The notes beneath the pieces were generated by a model. The model worked only from the letters and a program-made list of their open reading frames with translations. It was not told the DNA's origin and did no database searches. Positions 18,635 through 26,514 of a stretch of 64,000 nt of DNA are shown in pieces; within the stretch, counting starts at the first letter, position 1, and the number at the start of each line of letters is the position of its first letter. The DNA is from an uncultured Allomuricauda sp. (lineage in GTDB: Bacteria > Bacteroidota > Bacteroidia > Flavobacteriales > Flavobacteriaceae), in NCBI RefSeq assembly GCF_947499695.1, contig NZ_CANMPQ010000006.1:1-64000 (forward strand), read 5' to 3'. A program made the position numbers and the translations under genes.

Positions 18635-19783
18635 ATGAGGTCATTAAAACTTATTCTTTCCAATCCCCGATATTTTGCCCCAGCTTGGATTTTTACAAGC
18701 TTAAATATTTTGTTCGGTACATGGGCCATATACATTCCATCCGTAAAGGAAAGATTGGATATTAATAAAGCCGATTTAGGAATTGCCCTTTTTTGTCTTT
18801 CACTGGGAGTGTTTACAATCTTTCCTATTGCATCTAAAATCATTAACAGGTTTGGAGTTGGAAAAGCAACCTGGTACAGTATTGTAATATGTAGTCTTAC
18901 GGCTTTGCTTCCCTTGTTGGCTCCAAATTATTATTTGTTGATGTTTTCGTTGTTTGTTTTCGGTCTCTTTAATGGACTCACAGATATTGCAATGAATACG
19001 TTGGTGACAGAAATAGAAAAAGAAGACAAAAAGAACTTTATGTCCGCCGCTCACGGTTTTTTCAGCTTAGGTGGAGTTATTGTAGGATTAGGTAGCTTTT
19101 TGATTCCTGTCATTGGAAACCCTGCTTTACATATGGGTATGACGGTGGCCGTAGTATTTGCAATAAATCTATATTTCCATCGAAAGTATATTAACATTGT
19201 CGCGGCGCCCGTTGAGAAAGAACAATTTTCAATCAAACTTTTAAAGCCCTTGTTTCTGCTGGGAATAATTGCATTTGTAACCATGGGAAGTGAGGGGGCA
19301 ATTGTTGACTGGAGTGGTCTTTATCTCAAAGAGATAACTATGGCACCCGAGACCCTAATTGGTTCCGGATTTTTGGCGTTTTCGATTGCAATGACCTTGG
19401 GTCGTTTCTTGGGAGATGGTATAAGCGAAAAAATTGGTTCAATAAAAATAGTGGTCCTGGGAACTGTTATTGCGGCATTGGGATATGGTCTCGTACTATC
19501 CGGAAATACCCTGCTGGCTATAGCCGGATTTGCACTGAATGGTCTTGGATTCTCCGTTATTATCCCCGAGCTTTTTCGTATTGGAGGAAATGTCAAAGGT
19601 GTTGAATCAGCTAAAGGCGTATCCTTTATTGCAGGAACAGGCTACCTAGGCTTTTTAATGGGACCGGTTATTTTAGGGTTTGTGGCCGAACAAGCTACCC
19701 TAACGCATAGCTTTTATGGCCTTTTAGGCTGTGTCCTTTTAGTATTGCTAGTTACATTTTCCCTTAAGAGGAAGAAATCATAA
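18635..19783 (+). CDS. MFS transporter
   Basis: 382 aa from ATG 18635 (a TTG two codons upstream is less likely). About twelve hydrophobic helices; the first loop is SVKERLDINKADLGIALFCLSLG and the second half repeats the fold, with GRFLGDGISEKIGS as the conserved loop between helices 8 and 9. Such proteins are often annotated as FucP/YbjJ-like permeases. The substrate is unknown. Divergent from the aldo/keto reductase gene across 147 bp. It converges on the lipoprotein gene with a 7-bp gap and no terminator seen. Confidence 0.88.
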   Translation: MRSLKLILSNPRYFAPAWIFTSLNILFGTWAIYIPSVKERLDINKADLGIALFCLSLGVFTIFPIASKIINRFGVGKATWYSIVICSLTALLPLLAPNYYLLMFSLFVFGLFNGLTDIAMNTLVTEIEKEDKKNFMSAAHGFFSLGGVIVGLGSFLIPVIGNPALHMGMTVAVVFAINLYFHRKYINIVAAPVEKEQFSIKLLKPLFLLGIIAFVTMGSEGAIVDWSGLYLKEITMAPETLIGSGFLAFSIAMTLGRFLGDGISEKIGSIKIVVLGTVIAALGYGLVLSGNTLLAIAGFALNGLGFSVIIPELFRIGGNVKGVESAKGVSFIAGTGYLGFLMGPVILGFVAEQATLTHSFYGLLGCVLLVLLVTFSLKRKKS

Positions 19784-19790
19784 CCATAGC

Positions 19791-20471
19791 CTATTTGACT
19801 TTCAAGTTGGTGAAATTCAAACTGAAAGACTCTTCGGCCTTTCTATGGTCTCTTCCGAGTTGTAGTCCACCCATTTCAATATAATCTTCCCATGTAGTGG
19901 TCATGGAGGGTTCTTGCTGATTTTCCTTTCTAAAGACCCATTCACGAATTATGTAGTCATCGCCAAAATAAAAATCGTAGGCATCACCAGGAGTGTACCC
20001 GCCTTCATTTCCATAAACAATGGTCAATTTTTGCATTGGCTTTTGACTGATGGGAGCTTTTTCCTCAAGTTGATGTTCAAAAGTATAATTACTGGCATCC
20101 CATATAAGGTTGAATGGTGCCAAGACCCAGTAGCGATCGTTGATAAACCCTGCATTGACCTTAGTGACAGTGCTATCCATTGATTTTCGGTTATAGGTCA
20201 AGGTGTCCTTTTCTGAGATTGCTGTAACTTCGTTGGTTTTGGGCTTCCATATCCAGGTGCGTTCAAAGTGCGTACTGTCCCTATCCACGTTAAACGTAAA
20301 AGTGAATTCATTTACTGATTTCCAGTTGTCATAGCCATGGGCATGGGCAATTTTTTCAGCAATGGTCAGCTGTGTAATTTCTTTCTTTTCAACCTTTTTG
20401 GGTTCAGTTTTACAACTGGTCAGCACAAAAAGAGAAGAAGCTATTAAAAGTGAAAGGGTTTTCATTTTCAT
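19791..20471 (-). CDS. DUF6503 family lipoprotein
   Basis: 226 aa with a lipoprotein signal: MKMKTLSLLIASSLFVLTSC with lipobox LTSC. The mature part has the family's IAHAHGYDNWKSVNEFTFTFNV start, RTWIWKPKTNEVTAI, a WVLAPFNLIWD segment and a C-terminal YDFYFGDDYIIREWVFR. DUF6503 is common in Bacteroidota; function unknown. The tail after the lipid Cys is Lys-rich (KTEPKK), so a surface export signal is not evident and a periplasm-facing position is likelier. Confidence 0.85.
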   Translation of the reverse strand: MKMKTLSLLIASSLFVLTSCKTEPKKVEKKEITQLTIAEKIAHAHGYDNWKSVNEFTFTFNVDRDSTHFERTWIWKPKTNEVTAISEKDTLTYNRKSMDSTVTKVNAGFINDRYWVLAPFNLIWDASNYTFEHQLEEKAPISQKPMQKLTIVYGNEGGYTPGDAYDFYFGDDYIIREWVFRKENQQEPSMTTTWEDYIEMGGLQLGRDHRKAEESFSLNFTNLKVK

Positions 20472-20478
20472 TTTTTTT

Positions 20479-20486
20479 CAAATGTA
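20479..20486 (-). promoter_or_regulatory. Candidate -7 box (TACATTTG) of the DUF6503 gene
   Basis: Exact TAnnTTTG match on the minus strand, ending 7 bp before the ATG at 20471. As at tatA the box is so close that the mRNA would have almost no leader. No -33 TTG found at 19-21 bp. Confidence 0.35.
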
Positions 20487-20560
20487 ATTTGATTTTAATT
20501 TATATTCAGGGATATTTCTATTTCATTTTTAACTGATTCCGTAACCACAATCCATTTCGA

Positions 20561-21190
20561 GTGACTTTTCTCAAAAGGCTGTTTCTAATTCTTATAAATA
20601 ACCTTGATAAGAAACCTTTGGAAGCAGACGACCCATATGCCCATCTGTCAGATGAGGAGTTGGTGAAAAAGATTGTGGCCAACAACAATCCTATGCTGTT
20701 CGGCAAATTGTACGACCGTTATGCAAAAATGGTCTATAACAAATGTTATGGATTTGCAAGGTCAGAAGATGAGGCGGAGGACCTAACACAGGACGTTTTC
20801 TTACAACTTTTTATTAAGCTGAAAATGTTTAAAGGGAAATCCAAGTTTTCAACCTGGCTGTACTCGTTTACTTATAACTTTTGTGTGAACTACGTGAATC
20901 GGAACAAGCAGCGGAAAATGAGCGATAAATCGATACCAGTAGAAGACTCGGAATATAAGCTTAGCGCTGAAGTACCAGATGACAGTCTTTTTGAGATGAA
21001 GACCAATAAATTAAAGGAAGCATTGGAATTGATTTCTCCAGAAGATAAGTCGATTTTATTGTTGAAATATCAAGATGGAGCATCTATTAAAGAACTAGTG
21101 ACCCTTATGGAAATAGGGGAGAGCGCTGTAAAAATGCGCTTAAAGAGAGCAAAAGAAAAACTATTGGAAATCTATAACACCTTAGCATAG
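20561..21190 (+). CDS. RNA polymerase sigma factor, sigma-70 (ECF-type)
   Basis: 209 aa from GTG 20561; the next part of the protein leaves no better start. Region 2 is seen at about 45-115 (LFGKLYDRYAKMVYNKCYGFARSEDEAEDLTQDVFLQLF, FSTWLYSFTYNFCVNYVNRN) and region 4 at about 150-205 (LELISPEDKSILLLKYQDGASIKELVTLMEIGESAVKMRLKRAKEKL). An unknown small gene follows with no gap; no anti-sigma factor of the usual kind is adjacent. Confidence 0.9.
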   Translation: MTFLKRLFLILINNLDKKPLEADDPYAHLSDEELVKKIVANNNPMLFGKLYDRYAKMVYNKCYGFARSEDEAEDLTQDVFLQLFIKLKMFKGKSKFSTWLYSFTYNFCVNYVNRNKQRKMSDKSIPVEDSEYKLSAEVPDDSLFEMKTNKLKEALELISPEDKSILLLKYQDGASIKELVTLMEIGESAVKMRLKRAKEKLLEIYNTLA

Positions 21191-21379
21191 ATGGCAAAGA
21201 AAAAAAGAAATCCATTTAGAGAGTTGGAGGCCTCATTAAGAGAGGTGCCACCCGGAATGAAGAAAAAAGTAATGAACGACATCGCGGCAGCGAAGTTGAT
21301 TCTTGATTTAGCATCATTGTTTTCTTTCAATGTTGGCTCAGCTTTGCGCAAACTCTTTAAAACCTTGGGAAATAATTAA
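21191..21379 (+). CDS. Small conserved-looking protein coupled to the sigma factor
   Basis: 62 aa; the ATG directly abuts the sigma stop codon, which implies translational coupling. The N-terminal half is basic and helical (MAKKKRNPFRELEASLREVP, then GMKKKVMNDIAAAK), the second half mildly hydrophobic (LILDLASLFSFNVGSALRKLF). No family recognised. Position suggests a cofactor or antagonist of the sigma factor, but nothing in the sequence proves it. Confidence 0.65.
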   Translation: MAKKKRNPFRELEASLREVPPGMKKKVMNDIAAAKLILDLASLFSFNVGSALRKLFKTLGNN

Positions 21380-21404
21380 TCGGAACATTTAAAATACTAC
21401 GAAT

Positions 21405-22232
21405 ATGGAAACTATAAATGAATGGAAAGACTTGACATTCGATTCGCTAACCACGATGGGAAGGGACATTGCTATGGCCCTGCCAAAGATAATCGGCGCG
21501 TTGATTGTTCTTTTGATTGGATGGCTGGTCACTAAAATTGTGCTGTTTATTCTAGGTAAAATCTTAAAGTTGGCCAAGGCAGATGCATTGAGTGAAAAAA
21601 TCAATGAAATGGAGTTGTTCGGCAAAGGAGATTTAAAAATTGACATTATTAAGGTGATCTTAGGATTTGTTAAGTGGTTTTTACTACTTGTCTTTTTGAT
21701 TGTCGCAGCCGATATTTTAAGTTGGGAAATCATTTCCACAGAAATAGGCAACTTACTACGATACTTGCCAAGATTGTTTAGTGCTTTGGCATTAATGATG
21801 ATTGGACTGTATATCGGCAATTTTGTAAAGAAAACCGTAAAGAAGTTGTTCGACTCTCTAGAGTTCGGTGGATCCAATGTGGTGAGCAACATGCTGTTTT
21901 ATATCATTGTGATATTTATTTCGATTACCGCATTAAACCAGGCCGGAATCGACACCTCTATTATCACCAACAATATCACTATGATCTTGGGGGCGTTCCT
22001 TTTGGCTTTTGCATTGGGACTTGGTTTAGGTTCCAGGGATGTGATTACCGACCTCTTAAGGTCTTTTTACACCCGAAGGACCTATGCAGTTGGTGACAAA
22101 GTTGTGATTTCAGGACATACGGGTACTATTGAAGCCATTGAAAATAATTCATTGACCTTAGTGACCAAAAATGGAAAGTTTGTAATTCCCATTAAAGATG
22201 TGGTCTCAGAAAAGGTAGAGATAAAGTCATAG
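21405..22232 (+). CDS. Small-conductance mechanosensitive channel (MscS family)
   Basis: 275 aa. Membrane helices at about 28-48, 80-105, 115-140 and 160-180, then the pore-lining helix and MscS beta domain: NNITMILGAFLLAFALGLGLGSRDVITDLLRSFYTRRTYAVGDKVVISGHTGTIEAI with the usual VGDxVxxxGxxGxVExI pattern, ending FVIPIKDVVSEKVEI. The large C-terminal vestibule of E. coli MscS is missing; short forms like this are common. It releases solutes on hypo-osmotic shock. 25 bp after the small gene, same strand. Confidence 0.88.
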   Translation: METINEWKDLTFDSLTTMGRDIAMALPKIIGALIVLLIGWLVTKIVLFILGKILKLAKADALSEKINEMELFGKGDLKIDIIKVILGFVKWFLLLVFLIVAADILSWEIISTEIGNLLRYLPRLFSALALMMIGLYIGNFVKKTVKKLFDSLEFGGSNVVSNMLFYIIVIFISITALNQAGIDTSIITNNITMILGAFLLAFALGLGLGSRDVITDLLRSFYTRRTYAVGDKVVISGHTGTIEAIENNSLTLVTKNGKFVIPIKDVVSEKVEIKS

Positions 22233-22288
22233 ATATTTTATTTCGACAAAGAGAACTGTCAGTACCCGAAACTTCTTTGGAATTTGAT

Positions 22289-22296
22289 TAATTTTG
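22289..22296 (+). promoter_or_regulatory. Candidate -7 box (TAATTTTG) of clpP
   Basis: Exact TAnnTTTG match 20 bp before the ATG at 22317, the same spacing as for rsfS and lipA in this window. No -33 TTG at the standard distance; the nearest is too close. Confidence 0.3.
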
Positions 22297-22316
22297 AAAC
22301 TTTCAAAAGCTATAGA

Positions 22317-22865
22317 ATGAGTTCAAAAAAAGGAAAAGTACAAGAGTTGGTCCAAGAGAAGTTGCTTGAAGAGCGTAAAGTGTTTTTATGGGGAATGGTT
22401 GATGATGATTCTGCAAAGCACGTAATAGACCGTTTACTCTACTTGGATTTGCAAAACAACAAAGAAATTCAGTTGATCATTAACAGCCCTGGAGGATATG
22501 TGACCTCAGGTTTTGCGATTTACGATACTATAAAACAAATAAAAAGCCCAGTCTCGACGGTTTGTTCTGGATTGGCAGCGTCTATGGGATCTATTCTTTT
22601 GTCCGTAGGGGAAAAAGGTAGACGTTTTATTCAGCCACATGCCCGTGTAATGATTCACCAGCCAAGCGGTGGAGCACGAGGACAGGCGTCCAATATCGAA
22701 ATTCAAGCTAAGGAAATCATCAAGACCAAAGAACTTGGTGCAAAGATTTTGGCCGATAATTGTGGGCAAGATTATGAGAAGGTCATGAAAGATTTTGACC
22801 GTGACTATTGGATGGGTGCTGAAGAATCTGTGGCCTATGGTATAGTGGATGGAATTTTAGAATAA
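22317..22865 (+). CDS. clpP: ATP-dependent Clp protease proteolytic subunit
   Basis: 182 aa from ATG 22317; an in-frame TTG at 22284 would add eleven residues with no homology to ClpP starts. Catalytic triad visible: S89 in SGLAASMGS, H114 in VMIHQPSGG, D163 in FDRDYWM. The Gly-rich loop is INSPGGYVTSG. It lacks the longer N-terminal propeptide of the main ClpP and ends shortly after the conserved VDGILE, so it may be a second paralogue. No clpX or tig gene flanks it. A strong terminator follows. Confidence 0.93.
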   Translation: MSSKKGKVQELVQEKLLEERKVFLWGMVDDDSAKHVIDRLLYLDLQNNKEIQLIINSPGGYVTSGFAIYDTIKQIKSPVSTVCSGLAASMGSILLSVGEKGRRFIQPHARVMIHQPSGGARGQASNIEIQAKEIIKTKELGAKILADNCGQDYEKVMKDFDRDYWMGAEESVAYGIVDGILE

Positions 22866-22887
22866 AAACCATCAATAAGTAAAAGGG

Positions 22888-22923
22888 AAAAAGTCCTTCA
22901 TAAAATTTATGAAGGACTTTTTG
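22888..22923 (+). terminator. Rho-independent terminator after clpP
   Basis: A long near-perfect stem, AAAAGTCCTTCATAAA with TTTATGAAGGACTTTT, within 22888-22923, 23 bp after the clpP stop and ending in T5. Confidence 0.92.
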
Positions 22924-23078
22924 CATATATATGGACGCCGAAGCGGGATATTTGTAATATATATGGCAATTTTGATACCAAAAACCCTTTTAGTTATGTT
23001 AAAAAATGTGAAAATTTATCTTGAAGTATAGCCTTGTTGGATTTGGCACAAAAAAGAATCCTGTTTAACGCTAATTTG

Positions 23079-23104
23079 TAGGATTGAAAACAATTCCAAT
23101 CCTA
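23079..23104. promoter_or_regulatory. Inverted repeat upstream of kmo
   Basis: A perfect 8-bp inverted repeat, TAGGATTG (23079-23086) and CAATCCTA (23097-23104), with a 10-nt spacer, lying 49 bp before the kmo ATG in a 287-bp intergenic region. There is no T run, so it is more likely an operator than a terminator. The regulator is unknown. Confidence 0.3.
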
Positions 23105-23152
23105 CTTATTCTTATTTTTAACGGTTACACGAACTGATATCCACTAGCGTAT

Positions 23153-24508
23153 ATGAAACAAACTCCAAAGAATATAGCCATCATCGGTTCAGGATTGGTG
23201 GGATCACTTCTGGCGGTCTACCTCAGAAAACAGGGACATTTGGTAACTGTTTTTGACCGCAGACCAGATATTCGGACCGTTGAATTTTCGGGTCGGTCTA
23301 TAAATCTTGCTATGAGCAATAGAGGTTGGCGAGCGCTACGTGAGGTAGGTTTGGAAGATAGTATTAAAGAAATAGCAATTCCTCTTGAAAAAAGGGCAAT
23401 GCATGTCAATGAAAAGCCGGTCTACTATCAAAAATATGGAAAGGAAGGCGAGGCAATTTGGTCTATTTCCCGTGGTATTCTAAATCGAAAAATGATTGAT
23501 CTTGCAGAGAAGGCTGGCACCAATTTTCAATTTAACGAAAAGGTCTGGGACATTGATTTACCCGAAGCCAAATTATATACCGGCGAAACTGAAAAAAGTG
23601 AATGGAAGGAATACCAATATGATTTGATTTTTGGTTGCGATGGAGCTTTTTCAAGAGTCCGGCACAAAATGCAACGGCGAAGTCGTTTTGATTATTCACA
23701 AGATTTTATTGATGTAGGATATAAAGAATTGACAATTCCGCCAAATGCGGATGGCTCCCATAAATTGGAGAAGAATTCGTTTCACATATGGCCCCGTGGG
23801 AGATTTATGCTGATTGCCATGCCAAATGTCGACGGTAGTTTTACCTGCACGCTTTTTTTGCCATTCGAGGGCCCAGTTTCTTTTGAGAGCATAGCAGATA
23901 AAAAAGCGGCTACCGATTTTTTTAAAACATATTTTCCCAATGTCAGGAAGGAAATAGAAAACCTCACCAATGATTTTTTTAATAACCCCACAAGCGCCAT
24001 GGTTACGATGAAGTGTTATCCATGGACCTATTGGGACAAGGTTGCCCTAGTTGGGGATTCGGCACATGCTATTGTGCCTTTTTACGGACAAGGAATGAAT
24101 GCGGGTTTTGAGGATATTTTTGTTTTGAATGAATTGATGGGTGAACATGGAGACGATTGGGAGGCTATTTTCTCTGCCTATCAAAAACAACGAAAGCCTA
24201 ATGCGGATGCAATTGCAGAATTAAGCTATCGCAATTTTATTGAAATGAGCAGCAAAACAGCTGACCAGCAATTTTTATTACAGAAGAAAATCGAGAAAAG
24301 ATTCTCCGCCAAACATCCTGATAAATGGATTCCGGTATACAGTAGGGTCACTTTTTCGGATAAACCGTATGTAGAAGCATTGGCGATAGGGGATGGGCAA
24401 GAAAAGATTATGCAAGAGGTAATGCAACTTCCCGATATTGAAACTATATGGGATTCTGAGCAAGTAGAAAATAAAATACTAGAATTACTTTCAGAAAGCG
24501 ATTTATAG
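23153..24508 (+). CDS. kmo: Kynurenine 3-monooxygenase (FAD-dependent)
   Basis: 451 aa. FAD/NADPH hydroxylase that turns kynurenine into 3-hydroxykynurenine. N-terminal Rossmann motif IAIIGSGLVGSLLAVYLRKQGH (GxGxxG), then RSINLAMSNRGWRALREVGLE, which is characteristic of KMO; the DG motif is LIFGCDGAFSRVR and the GD motif VALVGDSAHAIVPFYGQGMNAGFED. HIWPRGRFMLIAMPN is also typical. Hydrophobic C-terminal anchors of the mitochondrial enzyme are absent, as expected in bacteria. It works one step before kynU (15521). Confidence 0.95.
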   Translation: MKQTPKNIAIIGSGLVGSLLAVYLRKQGHLVTVFDRRPDIRTVEFSGRSINLAMSNRGWRALREVGLEDSIKEIAIPLEKRAMHVNEKPVYYQKYGKEGEAIWSISRGILNRKMIDLAEKAGTNFQFNEKVWDIDLPEAKLYTGETEKSEWKEYQYDLIFGCDGAFSRVRHKMQRRSRFDYSQDFIDVGYKELTIPPNADGSHKLEKNSFHIWPRGRFMLIAMPNVDGSFTCTLFLPFEGPVSFESIADKKAATDFFKTYFPNVRKEIENLTNDFFNNPTSAMVTMKCYPWTYWDKVALVGDSAHAIVPFYGQGMNAGFEDIFVLNELMGEHGDDWEAIFSAYQKQRKPNADAIAELSYRNFIEMSSKTADQQFLLQKKIEKRFSAKHPDKWIPVYSRVTFSDKPYVEALAIGDGQEKIMQEVMQLPDIETIWDSEQVENKILELLSESDL

Positions 24509-24536
24509 AAGATTCCTGAAACAAGTTATTAGATAC

Positions 24537-24570
24537 AAAAAAGCCACCTTAATGGTGGCTTTGTATTTTA
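24537..24570. terminator. Bidirectional terminator between kmo and the coiled-coil gene
   Basis: 9-bp stem AAAGCCACC / GGTGGCTTT (24540-24548 with 24554-24562), 5-nt loop. T-rich on the plus side and a T6 run on the minus side, serving the convergent genes. Confidence 0.88.
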
Positions 24571-24585
24571 AAGTTTACTGAGAAT

Positions 24586-25365
24586 CTAGATCTTGGTAAA
24601 CAATTTCTGCATTTTGCCCTGTTCTTCTTCAGCAAGAAGTGGATCAACTAAAATTCTTCCGCTGTGCTCATCGGTAATGATTTTTTTACGGGAAGCAATC
24701 TCAACTTGCACCTGTGGTGGAATTGTAAAGAAAGAACCTCCAGAAGCACCACGTTCAACTGGCACAACTGCAAGACCATTTTTTACATTATGTCTAATGC
24801 GCTTGTAGGCCTGAATCAATCGCTCTTCGATTTTATCTTCGAATTCTTCCGATTTCTTTAATAGCGCCTTTTCTTCTTTTTCAGTTTCGGCAAGAATAGC
24901 ATCCAATTCACTTTTTTTGTGTTTCAAGTGCCCTTCGCGTTCAGAAAGCTTTTCTTTTGTATCGGAAATCACTTCCTTTTTCTGCTCAATTTGGGCTTTG
25001 AACTCCTTAATGTTCTTTTCGGCCAACTGAATTTCAAGCTCCTGAAACTCAATTTCTTTGCTCAAGGAGTTAAATTCACGGCTGTTACGTACATTTTTTT
25101 GCTGCTCGGCATATTTTTTCATCAATACCTTTGACTCTTCGATAAGGTTCTTTTTGGCAGCAATTTCAAAATTGACCGTTTCAACATCGGTCTTTAATTT
25201 GTCCATCCTGGTTTTAAGGCCAAGTACTTCATCTTCCAAATCTTGTACTTCCAATGGTAGTTCACCTCTTACATTGCGTATTTCATCAACCCGGGAATCA
25301 ATCAACTGCAGGTCATAAAGAGCTCTTAGTTTTTCTTCCACGGTGTTTTCTTTCTTGTTCGCCAT
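24586..25365 (-). CDS. Coiled-coil protein of the C4 zinc-ribbon (DUF164) family, zinc cysteines lost
   Basis: 259 aa. Residues 25-190 are one long coiled coil (LKTRMDKLKTDVETVNFEIAAK, EIEFQELEIQLAEKNIKEFKAQ and onward). The C-terminal 60 residues line up with the zinc-ribbon end of the family, but the four metal cysteines are replaced: VERGASGGSFFTIPPQ where CxxC is expected and DEHSGRIL in place of the usual CxxCGRIL. No Cys at all is seen in the protein, so it cannot bind zinc this way. Partner gene Nif3 starts the operon 6 bp upstream, a recurrent pairing. Role unknown. Confidence 0.88.
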   Translation of the reverse strand: MANKKENTVEEKLRALYDLQLIDSRVDEIRNVRGELPLEVQDLEDEVLGLKTRMDKLKTDVETVNFEIAAKKNLIEESKVLMKKYAEQQKNVRNSREFNSLSKEIEFQELEIQLAEKNIKEFKAQIEQKKEVISDTKEKLSEREGHLKHKKSELDAILAETEKEEKALLKKSEEFEDKIEERLIQAYKRIRHNVKNGLAVVPVERGASGGSFFTIPPQVQVEIASRKKIITDEHSGRILVDPLLAEEEQGKMQKLFTKI

Positions 25366-25371
25366 AAATTT

Positions 25372-26466
25372 TTATAAATACTTGATGGGATTCGTTATAC
25401 TTTCTGATAACGCGACTGCAAAATTAGGAATTTTTTTGATAAGATAATCAACCAATAACTCTTTTGTAAACTGCTCTGTTTCAAAGTGCCCGATATCGGC
25501 AATGACCAATTGTCCTTCCGCTTGGTAAAACTCATGGTATTTTATGTCAGAAGTGATAAAAACATCAGCTTTTACTTTCCTGGCAGCAGCAATTGCAAAA
25601 GCACCGCTACCGCCTAAAACAGCAACTGTATTTACCATTTTATCCCGGAATTTCGAATGTCTGACTACAGAAGCGTTCATTCGTTTTTTTACCATTTTGA
25701 GAAAAGCTTCTTCGCTCATCTGGGTTTCAAGCGTTCCTACCATGCCCATTCCAATATCTTGGTTGCTGTTTTCCAAGGTTAGAATTTCATAGGCGACCTC
25801 TTCATAGGGATGATTTTCAAAAAGAGTGTTGAGTATACTTCGTTCTTTTTCAAAAGAAAAGACCATATTGATTTGAACTTCCTTTTCCTGATGCACTTGT
25901 CCAACTTCTCCCAGGGTTGGATTTGTTCCTGCTTCGGGCTTAAAACTTCCCATACCTTCTGAACTAAAACTACAATTGCTGTATTTTCCCATTGCTCCGG
26001 CACCAGCTTGAAATAGGGCAGACTTAACGTTATCCGCTGTGTTGATTGGAGCATAGGTGACCAATTTTTTTATGGTGTTGGTTTTTGGGATTAGGATTTT
26101 GGGGTTTTGAATCTCGAGGACCTCACAAATTTTGGCATTGACCCCTGCATTACTATTGTCAAGAGCTGTATGCATGCTATAGATGGCTATGTTGTTGGCA
26201 ATGGCCTTCATTACCGTGCGTTCCACATAGCTTGCTCCGGTTAGTTTTTTCAATCCTTTAAAAATGATGGGGTGAAAGCTTACTATGAGATTGCAGCTTT
26301 TTTCTATGGCTTCATCAACCACTTCTTCTAAAGTGTCAAGGGTTACCAGAACACCCGTTACTTCTGTTTTGGCGTTTCCGACCAATAGGCCAACATTGTC
26401 AAAATCCTCGGCATGTTCCAAAGGAGCAAGTTCTTCCAATATTTTTGTAATATCCTTTACGGTCAT
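25372..26466 (-). CDS. Nif3-like dinuclear metal centre hexameric protein
   Basis: 364 aa. The N-terminal part has EHAEDFDNVGLLVGN and LIVSFHPIIFKGLKKLTG, the C-terminal GSGAFAIAAARKVKADVFITSDIKYHEF and DIGHFETEQF, which give the His and Glu ligands of the two-metal site. The middle 120 residues are the PII-like inserted domain of the long family form. Members have been linked to GTP cyclohydrolase-like activity, but the role here is not settled. Its start lies only 49 bp from lpxK, which is divergent. Confidence 0.9.
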   Translation of the reverse strand: MTVKDITKILEELAPLEHAEDFDNVGLLVGNAKTEVTGVLVTLDTLEEVVDEAIEKSCNLIVSFHPIIFKGLKKLTGASYVERTVMKAIANNIAIYSMHTALDNSNAGVNAKICEVLEIQNPKILIPKTNTIKKLVTYAPINTADNVKSALFQAGAGAMGKYSNCSFSSEGMGSFKPEAGTNPTLGEVGQVHQEKEVQINMVFSFEKERSILNTLFENHPYEEVAYEILTLENSNQDIGMGMVGTLETQMSEEAFLKMVKKRMNASVVRHSKFRDKMVNTVAVLGGSGAFAIAAARKVKADVFITSDIKYHEFYQAEGQLVIADIGHFETEQFTKELLVDYLIKKIPNFAVALSESITNPIKYL

Positions 26467-26514
26467 TTGCTGTTTCTTAAGATGGCTAAAGATAAAATAT
26501 TATATTTTCGCTTT

